From Methanobacteriota archaeon (lineage in GTDB: Archaea > Thermoplasmatota > Poseidoniia > Poseidoniales > Poseidoniaceae), in assembly GCA_002726845.1 (NCBI GenBank), contig PBSP01000047.1, positions 1 through 8,622 on the forward strand: a stretch of 8,622 nucleotides of DNA, written 5' to 3'. The position numbers and the translations under genes are program-made. This document shows, piece by piece, positions 1 to 5,878 of this stretch (positions are counted from its first letter, which is position 1; the number at the start of each line of letters is the position of its first letter). Under the pieces are notes generated by a model, which saw only the letters and a program-made list of their open reading frames with translations, did not search any database and was not told the DNA's origin.

Positions 1-762
1 GATCAAGGATGGATTGGTGGCGTGTTTATCGGTATGACTCTTCTCATATTGAGGAAACCAATCATTTCGACTTTAGGAGGTGTTTCGTCCAAACTTATTC
101 CAGAATCACACACGAAAGAGGAACTGGGTTATCTCGAAATGTACTACCTCGCTTTGAAAGACAAGAAGATAACTGAAAACGAACGTTCCATGCTGGATTT
201 ACAAGCGAAAGCGTATGGGATAACGGAAAAACGGAAACTCTACCTCGAAGAGTGGTACACCGAAATGTTGCAGCGTGGCGGAGACAACACAGATCTTGCC
301 AAGCGATACGGTAAAAGTGGCATCAACATGATGAGTGTATTTGGCACCACCGGCGAGGCGCCTATTAATGAGCGGGAAATTAAGGAAGCATTTCATCTCA
401 TGGATACCAACAAGGACAACGTCATATCGCCAAGTGAATTTTCCGAAGCGCCAGAAGTTTCTAAATTACCAGAGGAAACCCGTGAAGAATTGTTTGATGA
501 GATAGACCTGAACAAGGATGGAGTGATACAGTACGATGAATTCAGGATTCAGGCACAAGTTACAGAATCTGAGGTTCTAACACTCAACAAAGAGGACGCT
601 TACATCGAGGCATACAAGGTTGCTATGGAAGACCTCATCATCACGGACGACGAGCGGAAAATGCTCAACATACAAGCAAAAACACTCGGTATTTCACAAG
701 AACGGGCGGCTGAACTTGAGCGCGAGTACAACCGCTCACTGGACCCTACTGAAGCCGATTGA
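1..762 (+). CDS. EF-hand calcium-binding, membrane-anchored protein (5' partial)
   Basis: The reading frame is open from base 1, so the true start lies left of the window; a GTG at 22 is possible but would cut a hydrophobic segment. The first ~17 visible residues (WIGG, FIGMTLLIL) look like the end of a transmembrane helix, followed by Arg-Lys. The rest is soluble and charged. Counting from base 1, two canonical 12-residue EF-hand loops lie at about residues 135-146 (DTNKDNVISPSE) and 169-180 (DLNKDGVIQYDE). Both have Asp at 1, Asn at 3, Asp at 5, Ile at 8 and Glu at 12, so a Ca2+-binding pair is well supported. The pair is flanked by two copies of a 45-residue helical module (about 42-86 and 199-243), 20 of 45 positions identical, with a shared IT--ER-ML--QAK--GI core. 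The cellular role is unknown; a Ca2+-responsive scaffold or sensor is inference. Confidence 0.88.
   Translation, partial: DQGWIGGVFIGMTLLILRKPIISTLGGVSSKLIPESHTKEELGYLEMYYLALKDKKITENERSMLDLQAKAYGITEKRKLYLEEWYTEMLQRGGDNTDLAKRYGKSGINMMSVFGTTGEAPINEREIKEAFHLMDTNKDNVISPSEFSEAPEVSKLPEETREELFDEIDLNKDGVIQYDEFRIQAQVTESEVLTLNKEDAYIEAYKVAMEDLIITDDERKMLNIQAKTLGISQERAAELEREYNRSLDPTEAD
124..258 (+). repeat. First copy of duplicated 45-residue helical module
   Basis: This protein-level repeat lies upstream of the EF-hand pair. It aligns without gaps to the copy at 595-729, sharing 20 of 45 residues, including Y-E-Y-A-D, IT, ER, ML, QAK, GI and a terminal LE..Y. The DNA is diverged, so this is an old intragenic duplication rather than a recent DNA repeat. 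The pattern loosely recalls TerB-like helical modules, but I cannot assign a family. Confidence 0.75.
403..540 (+). other. Paired EF-hand calcium-binding loops
   Basis: Loop 1 is encoded at 403-438 and loop 2 at 505-540. Each has all the usual side-chain ligands (Asp1, Asn3, Asp5, Glu12) and the hydrophobic residue at position 8; loop 2 also has the preferred Gly6, while loop 1 has Asn there. The 22-residue linker between the loops is predicted helical and suits a standard EF-hand pair. Confidence 0.88.
595..729 (+). repeat. Second copy of duplicated 45-residue helical module
   Basis: This copy lies downstream of the EF-hand pair and close to the C-terminus. It mirrors the module at 124-258, giving the architecture module, EF-hand pair, module. 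Confidence 0.75.
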
Positions 763-851
763 ATTGACATCTTCAATCCCTGTTGGTTCATCCGAGAAGC
801 TGCTGAAACCGATTTTAATAATAAGTGCTAAATTGATAATTAATAGTTCTC

Positions 852-859
852 TTTAAAAT
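852..859 (+). promoter_or_regulatory. Possible archaeal TATA box (TTTAAAAT)
   Basis: TTTAAAAT is centred about 26 bases upstream of the ATG at 882, within an A/T-rich stretch (about 812-872) between two more G/C-rich genes. Archaeal TATA boxes lie about 26 bases upstream of the transcript start, so this placement fits a leaderless mRNA beginning at or next to 882. No Shine-Dalgarno sequence precedes 882. If the ATG at 858 were the start, this element would overlap it. Confidence 0.35.
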
Positions 860-881
860 GTTATTATATTTCGGCGCAACG

Positions 882-2033
882 ATGACCGAAGGTGACCAAG
901 CAGCCATTTCAGCCGACTCCGACGTTTACGACGTTGTGATTGTGGGGGCCGGGGCCTCTGGTATCGGCGTGGCAATTGCAATTCAACATGCAGGAATCGA
1001 AAACTATGTTGTGGTCGATCGGGATACGGTAGGTGCATCGTTTGCTGCTTGGCCCGCAGAGACGCGCTTTATCACACCATCGTTCCCTAGCAATTCCATC
1101 GGGATGCTTGATTTGAACTCCATTGGAATTGGAATTTCTCCAGCGTTCAACATGAGGATTGAACACCCTACAGGACAAGAGTTTGCCAGCCATCTGCAAA
1201 GCCTTGCAGAATTTTTTGAACTTCCAGTACTTGAAAACACCAACATCGTTGACATCCAAAAAGTCGACGACTTGTTTCACCTCAAAACCGAAGACCAGAC
1301 GGTCCATTCAAGATACGTAATTTGGGCAGCGGGCGAATATCAATATCCAGCAATGGGACATTTCGATGGGGCTGAATTGTGTCAACACACTTCGACCATC
1401 GAGCGTTACGGAGCGTTGGAAGGTGATGATTTCCTCATTATTGGAGGCTATGAAAGCGGCATCGATGCAGCCTATCACTTGGCGCTTAACGACAAGAAGG
1501 TCAGTGTTTTCGATCAAAATTGTCCTTGGGGCGCTGAAAGTTCAGACCCGAGTATCGCTTTGTCGACGTATTCCTTTGAGAGGATGCGCAATCAAAAGTT
1601 TGGCGATCACGTTGACCTTCACCCTGAGTCACGTGTACAATCAATTTCCTGCGACGAGGGCGTCTACAGTCTAACAACAGAATCTGGACAAGTGTTTCAT
1701 TCCAACAGGCAACCGATTCTAGCGAACGGTTTTGATGGAAGCCATAAGTTCGTTTCACATCTTTTTGAGCAGAGGGACGACGGGTTCCCATCCTTGAATG
1801 AGAAGGATGAGTCGACCATAGTGCCGGGAATGTTCCTTTGCGGTCCATCGGTTCGGCACGATGGACACATCTTCTGTTTTATTTTCAAATATCGTCAACG
1901 TTTTGCCGTTGTTGCTGAAGCGATTGCCTCATCTCTTGGATTTGAAACCGAAGAATTTGTTGAGGCATACAAAAGCTGGGGTATGTATCTGGACGATCTT
2001 TCGTGCTGTGGCCAGGAGTGTTTGACGTGCTAA
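882..2033 (+). CDS. Two-Rossmann-fold FAD/NAD(P)-dependent oxidoreductase with Cys-rich tail
   Basis: The 383-residue protein has an N-terminal FAD-binding motif GAGASG at residues 22-27 with an acidic residue ending the second strand (VVDRD, Asp46). It also has a TPSFPSN loop (65-71), an AAGEYQYP segment (about 149-156) and a second, degenerate nucleotide-binding motif IIGGYESGIDAA (186-197). Near the C-terminus are LCGPSVRHDG and FCFIFKYRQRFAVVAEAI. This layout matches the YpdA/CzcO-like flavoprotein disulfide reductase or FMO-like group; the CxxC of thioredoxin reductase is absent. The tail ends in CCGQECLTC, with Cys at 375, 376, 380 and 383. The substrate is unknown. An in-frame ATG at 858 would add eight residues; I prefer 882 because of the TATA spacing and because the extra residues (MLLYFGAT) do not fit the family. 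The gene overlaps the next by 7 bases. Confidence 0.88.
   Translation: MTEGDQAAISADSDVYDVVIVGAGASGIGVAIAIQHAGIENYVVVDRDTVGASFAAWPAETRFITPSFPSNSIGMLDLNSIGIGISPAFNMRIEHPTGQEFASHLQSLAEFFELPVLENTNIVDIQKVDDLFHLKTEDQTVHSRYVIWAAGEYQYPAMGHFDGAELCQHTSTIERYGALEGDDFLIIGGYESGIDAAYHLALNDKKVSVFDQNCPWGAESSDPSIALSTYSFERMRNQKFGDHVDLHPESRVQSISCDEGVYSLTTESGQVFHSNRQPILANGFDGSHKFVSHLFEQRDDGFPSLNEKDESTIVPGMFLCGPSVRHDGHIFCFIFKYRQRFAVVAEAIASSLGFETEEFVEAYKSWGMYLDDLSCCGQECLTC
2014..2018 (+). promoter_or_regulatory. Shine-Dalgarno AGGAG for the small membrane protein
   Basis: AGGAG lies inside the last codons of the flavoprotein gene and is followed by 8 bases, then GTG at 2027. This spacing selects the GTG at 2027 over the upstream GTGs at 2003 and 2018 and the downstream ATG at 2072. 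Confidence 0.5.
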
Positions 2034-2260
2034 ATCAAACCCAGGTCAAGAAAGCATTGAGTTTTGAATGGATGGGTCAAACCATCGCTAGTGTTTCTTG
2101 GATTGTGAGTGTTTTTGTTTACGGATTTTCAAACGGTGATGGCACACTCGAGATGGGAACGGGTGACTGGTTGCAATTGCTCGCAGCATCCTCGTGGCTG
2201 ATTTCAAACATCGCTTCTCTTGTGAATGCTGGGAAAAATGAACCGAAGACTGTTGGTTGA
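2027..2260 (+). CDS. Small two-helix membrane protein, function unknown
   Basis: From the GTG at 2027 this encodes 77 residues. After a short polar N-terminus there are two hydrophobic helices, about residues 18-35 (rich in IASVSWIVSVFVYGF) and 47-66 (WLQLLAASSWLISNIASLV). A glycine- and acid-containing loop (NGDGTLEMGTGD) joins them, and the C-terminus is short and polar. The start overlaps the stop of the flavoprotein gene by 7 bases and has a good Shine-Dalgarno sequence, so translational coupling is likely. An ATG at 2072 would give 62 residues and keep both helices. I do not recognise the family; the small YrhK-like two-helix proteins are one possible comparison. It may tether the flavoprotein to the membrane, or pass substrate or electrons to it, but that is inference from position only. 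Confidence 0.65.
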   Translation: MLNQTQVKKALSFEWMGQTIASVSWIVSVFVYGFSNGDGTLEMGTGDWLQLLAASSWLISNIASLVNAGKNEPKTVG

Positions 2261-2274
2261 CAATAACGAGCATC

Positions 2275-2895
2275 TCAAATGGTCGAAATGAAGCAGTCGT
2301 CGTCCACCTCGATAAGACCACCCGTTGTTAGCAGATGGTCAATCGCTTCGTCAATTTCGTCTTCATCAACGCCGTGTTCAAGCATGCGTTTGAAAATGAC
2401 CTCCAGCGTTGCAACTGGCTCGCCCCTCTCGATTTCACCATCGACAATGATAATCATCAATTGGCAAGCGACCGCAAGGAGCGGATCGTCCCCCTGATCA
2501 TCGGGCAGGAGGTCAAAAAACGCCTCAGCTCCGTGAGGTTCGCCTTCCTCAGTGCGTTGTTTTTCACCTCTCTGAGAAAGGCCTGTGAAGGTACTGTCCT
2601 CGTCCAAGCCAAAGCAATCGAAGATGGACATCTGATGTACATCGTGCTTCTTTTCCTCAGGATTGATTCGGTTTTCAAGATCATCAAGTCGAAATTTTCG
2701 CTGTTCCAACAACAAGCGTTCACGCTTGAGATCGTGACGGAGAAGGGCCAAGGTTTGTTCAGCCTGTTGGGCCAACCAACCGTCAATGGTCCAATCAGGA
2801 TCAAGCCCGGACATCACTTCAGCCATGTGTTGGACAGGTTCAGGAAGTGCATTGATATCCATCAACTTGCGTGATTCTTGCTTGTCCTCACTCAT
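2275..2895 (-). CDS. Acidic coiled-coil / winged-helix-like hypothetical protein
   Basis: The 206-residue protein starts at the ATG at 2895; a GTG at 2901 would add two residues. Residues ~40-80 form a strongly charged heptad-like helix (LAQQAEQTLALLRHDLKRERLLLEQRK), probably a coiled coil. Residues ~95-137 are acidic and likely disordered. The C-terminal ~70 residues contain helices (PLLAVACQLMIIIVDG; TLEVIFKRMLEHGV; DEDEIDEAIDHLLTTGG) followed by LIEVDDDCFISTI. The helices plus terminal beta hairpin resemble a winged-helix domain like those at the C-termini of archaeal replication and transcription proteins. No family is recognised. It follows the nadC/CoA-ligase pair on the same strand after 105 bases, so it may have its own promoter. 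Its 3' end converges on the small membrane protein with a 14-base gap. Confidence 0.72.
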   Translation of the reverse strand: MSEDKQESRKLMDINALPEPVQHMAEVMSGLDPDWTIDGWLAQQAEQTLALLRHDLKRERLLLEQRKFRLDDLENRINPEEKKHDVHQMSIFDCFGLDEDSTFTGLSQRGEKQRTEEGEPHGAEAFFDLLPDDQGDDPLLAVACQLMIIIVDGEIERGEPVATLEVIFKRMLEHGVDEDEIDEAIDHLLTTGGLIEVDDDCFISTI

Positions 2896-2897
2896 AG

Positions 2898-2913
2898 ACA
2901 CTTGTCACACTTG
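2898..2913. repeat. Tandem 7-bp direct repeat (ACACTTG x2) at a gene start
   Basis: ACACTTG occurs at 2898-2904 and 2907-2913, a 9-base period, directly upstream of the ATG at 2895 of the minus-strand gene (CAAGTGT on that strand). It could be a regulator site in the 5' region or chance. Confidence 0.3.
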
Positions 2914-3000
2914 ACGGCCTTTGAAGCCTTCCCATCGAAACGTTGACATCTTTGCATTGTCGCTTTACAAACAAATTCTTCGTGGAATTTCAATCAATGT

Positions 3001-3753
3001 TCATTCGCTTGAGAACTTGTTTTTCATACCGTTGACAATTTCGTTCAATGCTGCTTGAAGTGTTTCCGAGTGGTGATATTCACTTGCTGTAGGAAGGCCG
3101 TTTGTTTCCATTGAAAGCATGTTTTCCAAACACCGACTCAATTCATCGACGATGGTAATCGTGCCTCGCTGAGCGGAGCGGGAAAGTGGATTCAAATCGA
3201 TGACAATCACTGTTTTTCCCATGGCTACGAGCGCCTCACACCGATCTCCATCTTCAAGCGGGACGAGGAGCACGTCGGATGCGAGGATTCCTCTCGATTC
3301 GCACTTTGCTCGCGGCCCCTTCAATCCAGGAATTGATGCATCGGGGTGTGAACCGAGGATGTCGACATCGAGTCCAAGACGTTGCTTTCGTTCGTTTAAG
3401 TCTGAAAGTAATGCATCCATCCGTTCAGGGGTTCTGTAGAAGATGTTCACCTCAATCGGACATTTGATTTGGTCCGCAAGTAGGAGGATTTCATCTCCTG
3501 CTAACGCAACGACGTTTCCGTTTACCGATAAAACCGGATGTTGCGCATTTTTCAATGTATGGAGAGCCACTTGCGTTGCAAAATGCGCACTGGGGATTGT
3601 TCGTTCTCCGAGGAGATAATCGTACGCTTCTCCGCGGCCGTGGGCAATCATGGCTGAATCTGCCAACATACCTTTTTTGGCCGCAGTTTCGAGACGATGA
3701 CGCATCAACAACGAACGATATCGCGGATGGGATGGGTCTGCAGCATGTTCCAC
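3001..3753 (-). CDS. 4-phosphopantoate--beta-alanine ligase (archaeal phosphopantothenate synthetase)
   Basis: This cytoplasmic enzyme joins 4-phosphopantoate to beta-alanine using ATP, giving 4'-phosphopantothenate, AMP and PPi. It is the archaeal replacement for bacterial pantothenate synthetase in CoA synthesis. At 250 residues it is near full family length. Conserved blocks in order are HPRY-SL (9-15), AHGRGEAYDYLLGE (37-50), SVNGN (76-80), EVNIFYRTPERM (101-112), PDASIPGL (137-144), VPLEDGDR-EALVAMGK (164-180) and IDLNPLSR (185-192). The start is a GTG, the first possible start after an in-frame stop, preceded by GAGGTGA with a 4-base spacer. It lies 9 bases after nadC, so the two are almost certainly co-transcribed. 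The C-terminal ~35 residues are variable. The function is well supported by motif order; the start is reasonably sure. Confidence 0.95.
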   Translation of the reverse strand: MEHAADPSHPRYRSLLMRHRLETAAKKGMLADSAMIAHGRGEAYDYLLGERTIPSAHFATQVALHTLKNAQHPVLSVNGNVVALAGDEILLLADQIKCPIEVNIFYRTPERMDALLSDLNERKQRLGLDVDILGSHPDASIPGLKGPRAKCESRGILASDVLLVPLEDGDRCEALVAMGKTVIVIDLNPLSRSAQRGTITIVDELSRCLENMLSMETNGLPTASEYHHSETLQAALNEIVNGMKNKFSSE

Positions 3754-3757
3754 TCAG

Positions 3758-3764
3758 TCACCTC
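3758..3764 (-). promoter_or_regulatory. Shine-Dalgarno GAGGTGA spanning the nadC stop codon
   Basis: On the minus strand, GAGGTGA matches seven bases of the anti-Shine-Dalgarno complement and begins within the nadC stop codon, 4 bases before the GTG at 3753. It fixes the start of the downstream CoA ligase and implies coupled translation. Confidence 0.6.
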
Positions 3765-4713
3765 ATTGTTCGATGAGCATGCTCACGTCCAGCGGCACCG
3801 TTCCTCTGTTGATTGCACTTGTTGACAAGACGTCAACACCGCATTCGCGCCATTCTTCCAAATCGTCGAAAACGATGTTTCCACTCGCTTCGAGAACAAC
3901 AACGTCCCGAAGACCCATTTCAGTAAGTTCGACCCCCATCCCTTTGCTTCGCTCAGGGCCATAGTTGTCCAACATCAACACCAGTTGTGGAAGCGCTTCA
4001 TTCTCTTGTCGCTGCTTCCATGTCGTAGCTGCAACGATGGCATCCTTCTCGTTGGTGACCTCCAGTTCCATGAATGCACCGCATTCGCTGATGTCGATTG
4101 ATGAAAGAAGAGCCATGATGGCTTGCATACCGCTTTGACCTGAAACAGCAAGATCGTTCTCTTTGATCATGGTCGCATCGTCTTTGTTGAGCCGGTGGGT
4201 CAAACCTCCACCAAGATGGACTGCCCATTTATCGAGCATCCCCCATACTGTTTTGCGAGTGGCTGCAACTTGTCTTGGGGCGATGGTTGCCCAATGCGCA
4301 GCGTTTGTTGCGATTCCTGATAATTGACCTAAAAGGTTGAGAATCGAGCGTTCCACTCGCAAAATCGATTCGGAATCGCCGCTGACCTCTGCGATGACAT
4401 CACCCTTGCTGATTCTTCGACCGTCGCCAGCCTTCCATGATGCTGAAACACTTGGTGCCCAAATTTGCAGCATGTAATCAACAGCAGCAGCACCTGCAAT
4501 TGTCCCGTCTTCTCTTGCGATGATGTGTGCCGTAACTTTGTCTCCAAAACCCATCACGGGTCCATCGATACCGTCATCACCGACAATCGCAGTTACCCAA
4601 CGATCCATGCTGGACGTGAGCAGGCGACTCGCCCCTTCTTCCGCAGTCCACAAAAGGTGGCCACGGTCGTGCGGTAGCAAAGTGCGTTCGCCCATGCATA
4701 GCGCATGGCCCAT
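3763..4713 (-). CDS. nadC: Nicotinate-nucleotide pyrophosphorylase (quinolinate phosphoribosyltransferase, carboxylating)
   Basis: The enzyme converts quinolinate and PRPP to nicotinate mononucleotide, CO2 and PPi, the entry into the NAD pyridine ring pathway. Counting 316 residues from the ATG at 4713, family landmarks are RVERSILNLLGQLSGIAT (119-136), TRKT (152-155), GGGLTHR (168-174), MIKEND (182-187), FMELEV (214-219), MLDN (247-250), EASGNI (275-280) and the C-terminal TVPLDVSMLI block (305-314). Predicted substrate residues Arg153, Lys154, His173, Arg174, Lys184, Glu216 and Asp249 are all present. Two blocks differ from the usual GGGxNHR and IKDNH, with Thr for Asn and Asp for the last His. 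Three starts are possible: TTG at 4728, ATG at 4713 and ATG at 4695; 4713 is a compromise. It leads the cofactor unit with the CoA ligase and is divergent from the FAD oxidoreductase. Confidence 0.94.
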   Translation of the reverse strand: MGHALCMGERTLLPHDRGHLLWTAEEGASRLLTSSMDRWVTAIVGDDGIDGPVMGFGDKVTAHIIAREDGTIAGAAAVDYMLQIWAPSVSASWKAGDGRRISKGDVIAEVSGDSESILRVERSILNLLGQLSGIATNAAHWATIAPRQVAATRKTVWGMLDKWAVHLGGGLTHRLNKDDATMIKENDLAVSGQSGMQAIMALLSSIDISECGAFMELEVTNEKDAIVAATTWKQRQENEALPQLVLMLDNYGPERSKGMGVELTEMGLRDVVVLEASGNIVFDDLEEWRECGVDVLSTSAINRGTVPLDVSMLIEQ

Positions 4714-4773
4714 GATGACTTCAAGCAAACTGTTCCCACACAGGATTGATGAGGGGAACGATTTAGCCCAATT

Positions 4774-5853
4774 ATGGCCAGGGTCCTTGTTGTTGGTGCT
4801 GGTCTTTCCGGTTTGTCTGTAGCAATGGAGGCTTCAGTGCGGGGGCATCACGTTGTTGTTCTCGAGAAACGAATCTCGATTGGAGGTCGCGCATCAAGTG
4901 AATCGAGGGACGGATTTCCAATCGGGTATGGTCCACATTTTTTATTGAAAAAGGGGCCTTTGCACAGTCTTGTCAACAAGGTGAGTAAAGTCAAACCATC
5001 GACCTTACCGCTGCGGCCACATCGTCTTGAGATTCTTGGTCGTGGAATGATGCAACCACGAAGACCGATGAAGGATGCTGTTCAATATCGAAGGGCTGCG
5101 AAAGCGCACGATTTCACGCACCCATCCGTTCAAGTGAGCAATCGGTTCGCTTCATGGGGTCTGAATGATGCAGCTCGCAGTCGTGCTTTACTTGACAACA
5201 ACCTCATGGTCTTGAAAGAGGGTTGGTCCGGACTCATTGGTCGGCTAGCGGTCACACTCGACGAAGTTGGTATTCCCATTGAAACCGATGCGAAGGTTGT
5301 CGAGATTGAGAAGCATAGGGCACACCTTGCCGATGGTCGCCAAGTCGAGGCGGACGTCATCGTTCTTGCTTGCGGTTATGGGCAAGCAAAGAAACTCGTA
5401 CCAGAGCTGCCAAACGTCTCTTTTGTTACTGCATCAACAGTTGATGCAGCATTGGACGCTACGTCTCTTGGTGAAAGACACGGCATTCTCGATATGGAAG
5501 AATCAATGGCGATCTTCGATTTGAAGCAAATACATCCTGGAATTGCTCCTGCTGGAGCACTTTTATCTGCCATCCATTTCGGAGAAGGCAAAGGAGAAGA
5601 TCGCCTTTTCCAACTTCAGAAATTCATGGATGTTCGAGCACCAGGATGGAAGTCGCACATTCTTCATGAACGTCAGCAAAAGAACGTCAAAATTGCTCCC
5701 TCAAGCGATCGCATACCCTTCGGATTCGCTCGAAAGAACGGTGTTCTTCTCACAGGTGCTTGGGTTGAGAGCAATCATATTCTCTCTGATGGAGCAGTTG
5801 CAGCATCGCGTCTTGCTGCAGAACACATCAGCAAAATGCCACTTCAACAATGA
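4774..5853 (+). CDS. FAD-dependent amine-oxidase / phytoene-desaturase-like oxidoreductase
   Basis: The 359-residue protein opens with a classic dinucleotide-binding fold: VLVVGAGLSGL (about 4-14), an acidic residue ending strand two (VVLEKR, Glu31), then the GG motif IGGRASS (36-42) typical of the amine-oxidase/CrtI/protoporphyrinogen-oxidase superfamily. A GYGPHFLL segment (51-58) follows the usual FAD-contact pattern. The C-terminal block GVLLTGAWVESNHILSDGAVAASRLAAEHI (about 323-352) is the second FAD-contact region that closes these proteins. It is shorter than most CrtI or amine oxidases (about 430-500 residues), so the substrate domain is reduced. The substrate is unknown; oxidation of an isoprenoid, amine or porphyrin-like compound is possible. 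The start ATG directly precedes the Rossmann strand. It is divergent from nadC across 60 bases and leads a likely two-gene unit with xthA. Confidence 0.88.
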   Translation: MARVLVVGAGLSGLSVAMEASVRGHHVVVLEKRISIGGRASSESRDGFPIGYGPHFLLKKGPLHSLVNKVSKVKPSTLPLRPHRLEILGRGMMQPRRPMKDAVQYRRAAKAHDFTHPSVQVSNRFASWGLNDAARSRALLDNNLMVLKEGWSGLIGRLAVTLDEVGIPIETDAKVVEIEKHRAHLADGRQVEADVIVLACGYGQAKKLVPELPNVSFVTASTVDAALDATSLGERHGILDMEESMAIFDLKQIHPGIAPAGALLSAIHFGEGKGEDRLFQLQKFMDVRAPGWKSHILHERQQKNVKIAPSSDRIPFGFARKNGVLLTGAWVESNHILSDGAVAASRLAAEHISKMPLQQ

Positions 5854-5864
5854 AGAACCTCATC

Positions 5865-5869
5865 GAGGT
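5865..5869 (+). promoter_or_regulatory. Shine-Dalgarno GAGGT for xthA
   Basis: GAGGT lies in the 25-base gap after the FAD oxidoreductase and 9 bases before the ATG at 5879. It supports that ATG as the xthA start, even though the reading frame extends upstream into the preceding gene. Confidence 0.5.
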
Positions 5870-5878
5870 ACGAACACC

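Noticed and set aside
749..814. Near repeat CTGAAGCCGATT / CTGAAACCGATT, 54 bases apart, across the end of the EF-hand gene
   Set aside because: The match is only 12 bases with one mismatch, and flanking sequence does not align, so there is no support for a duplication or attachment site.
763..881. Possible small gene or RNA in the A/T-rich gap after the EF-hand gene
   Set aside because: No start codon with a credible frame and no stable hairpin was seen; the gap is better explained as a promoter region.
2335..2874. A 179-residue frame on the + strand, opposite the acidic coiled-coil gene
   Set aside because: It is Phe- and Ile-rich in the way expected when acidic codons are read antisense. 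It has no recognisable motif, and the minus-strand frame is longer and has normal protein composition.
5429..5449. 21-base palindrome with 9-base arms (CTGCATCAA CAG TTGATGCAG)
   Set aside because: It is wholly inside a conserved coding sequence, and an inverted repeat of this size is expected about once by chance in a window this long.
5544..5565. Hairpin TGCTCC-TGCT-GGAGCA followed by CTTTTAT, resembling an intrinsic terminator
   Set aside because: It lies in the middle of the FAD oxidoreductase gene, encodes ordinary residues (APAGA), and archaeal termination usually depends on T-runs rather than hairpins.
5543..5878. Upstream extension of the ExoIII reading frame into the preceding gene
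   Set aside because: The family N-terminus begins exactly at MRIVTWNVNG, a Shine-Dalgarno sequence lies 9 bases before that ATG, and the extension reads the flavoprotein gene out of frame.
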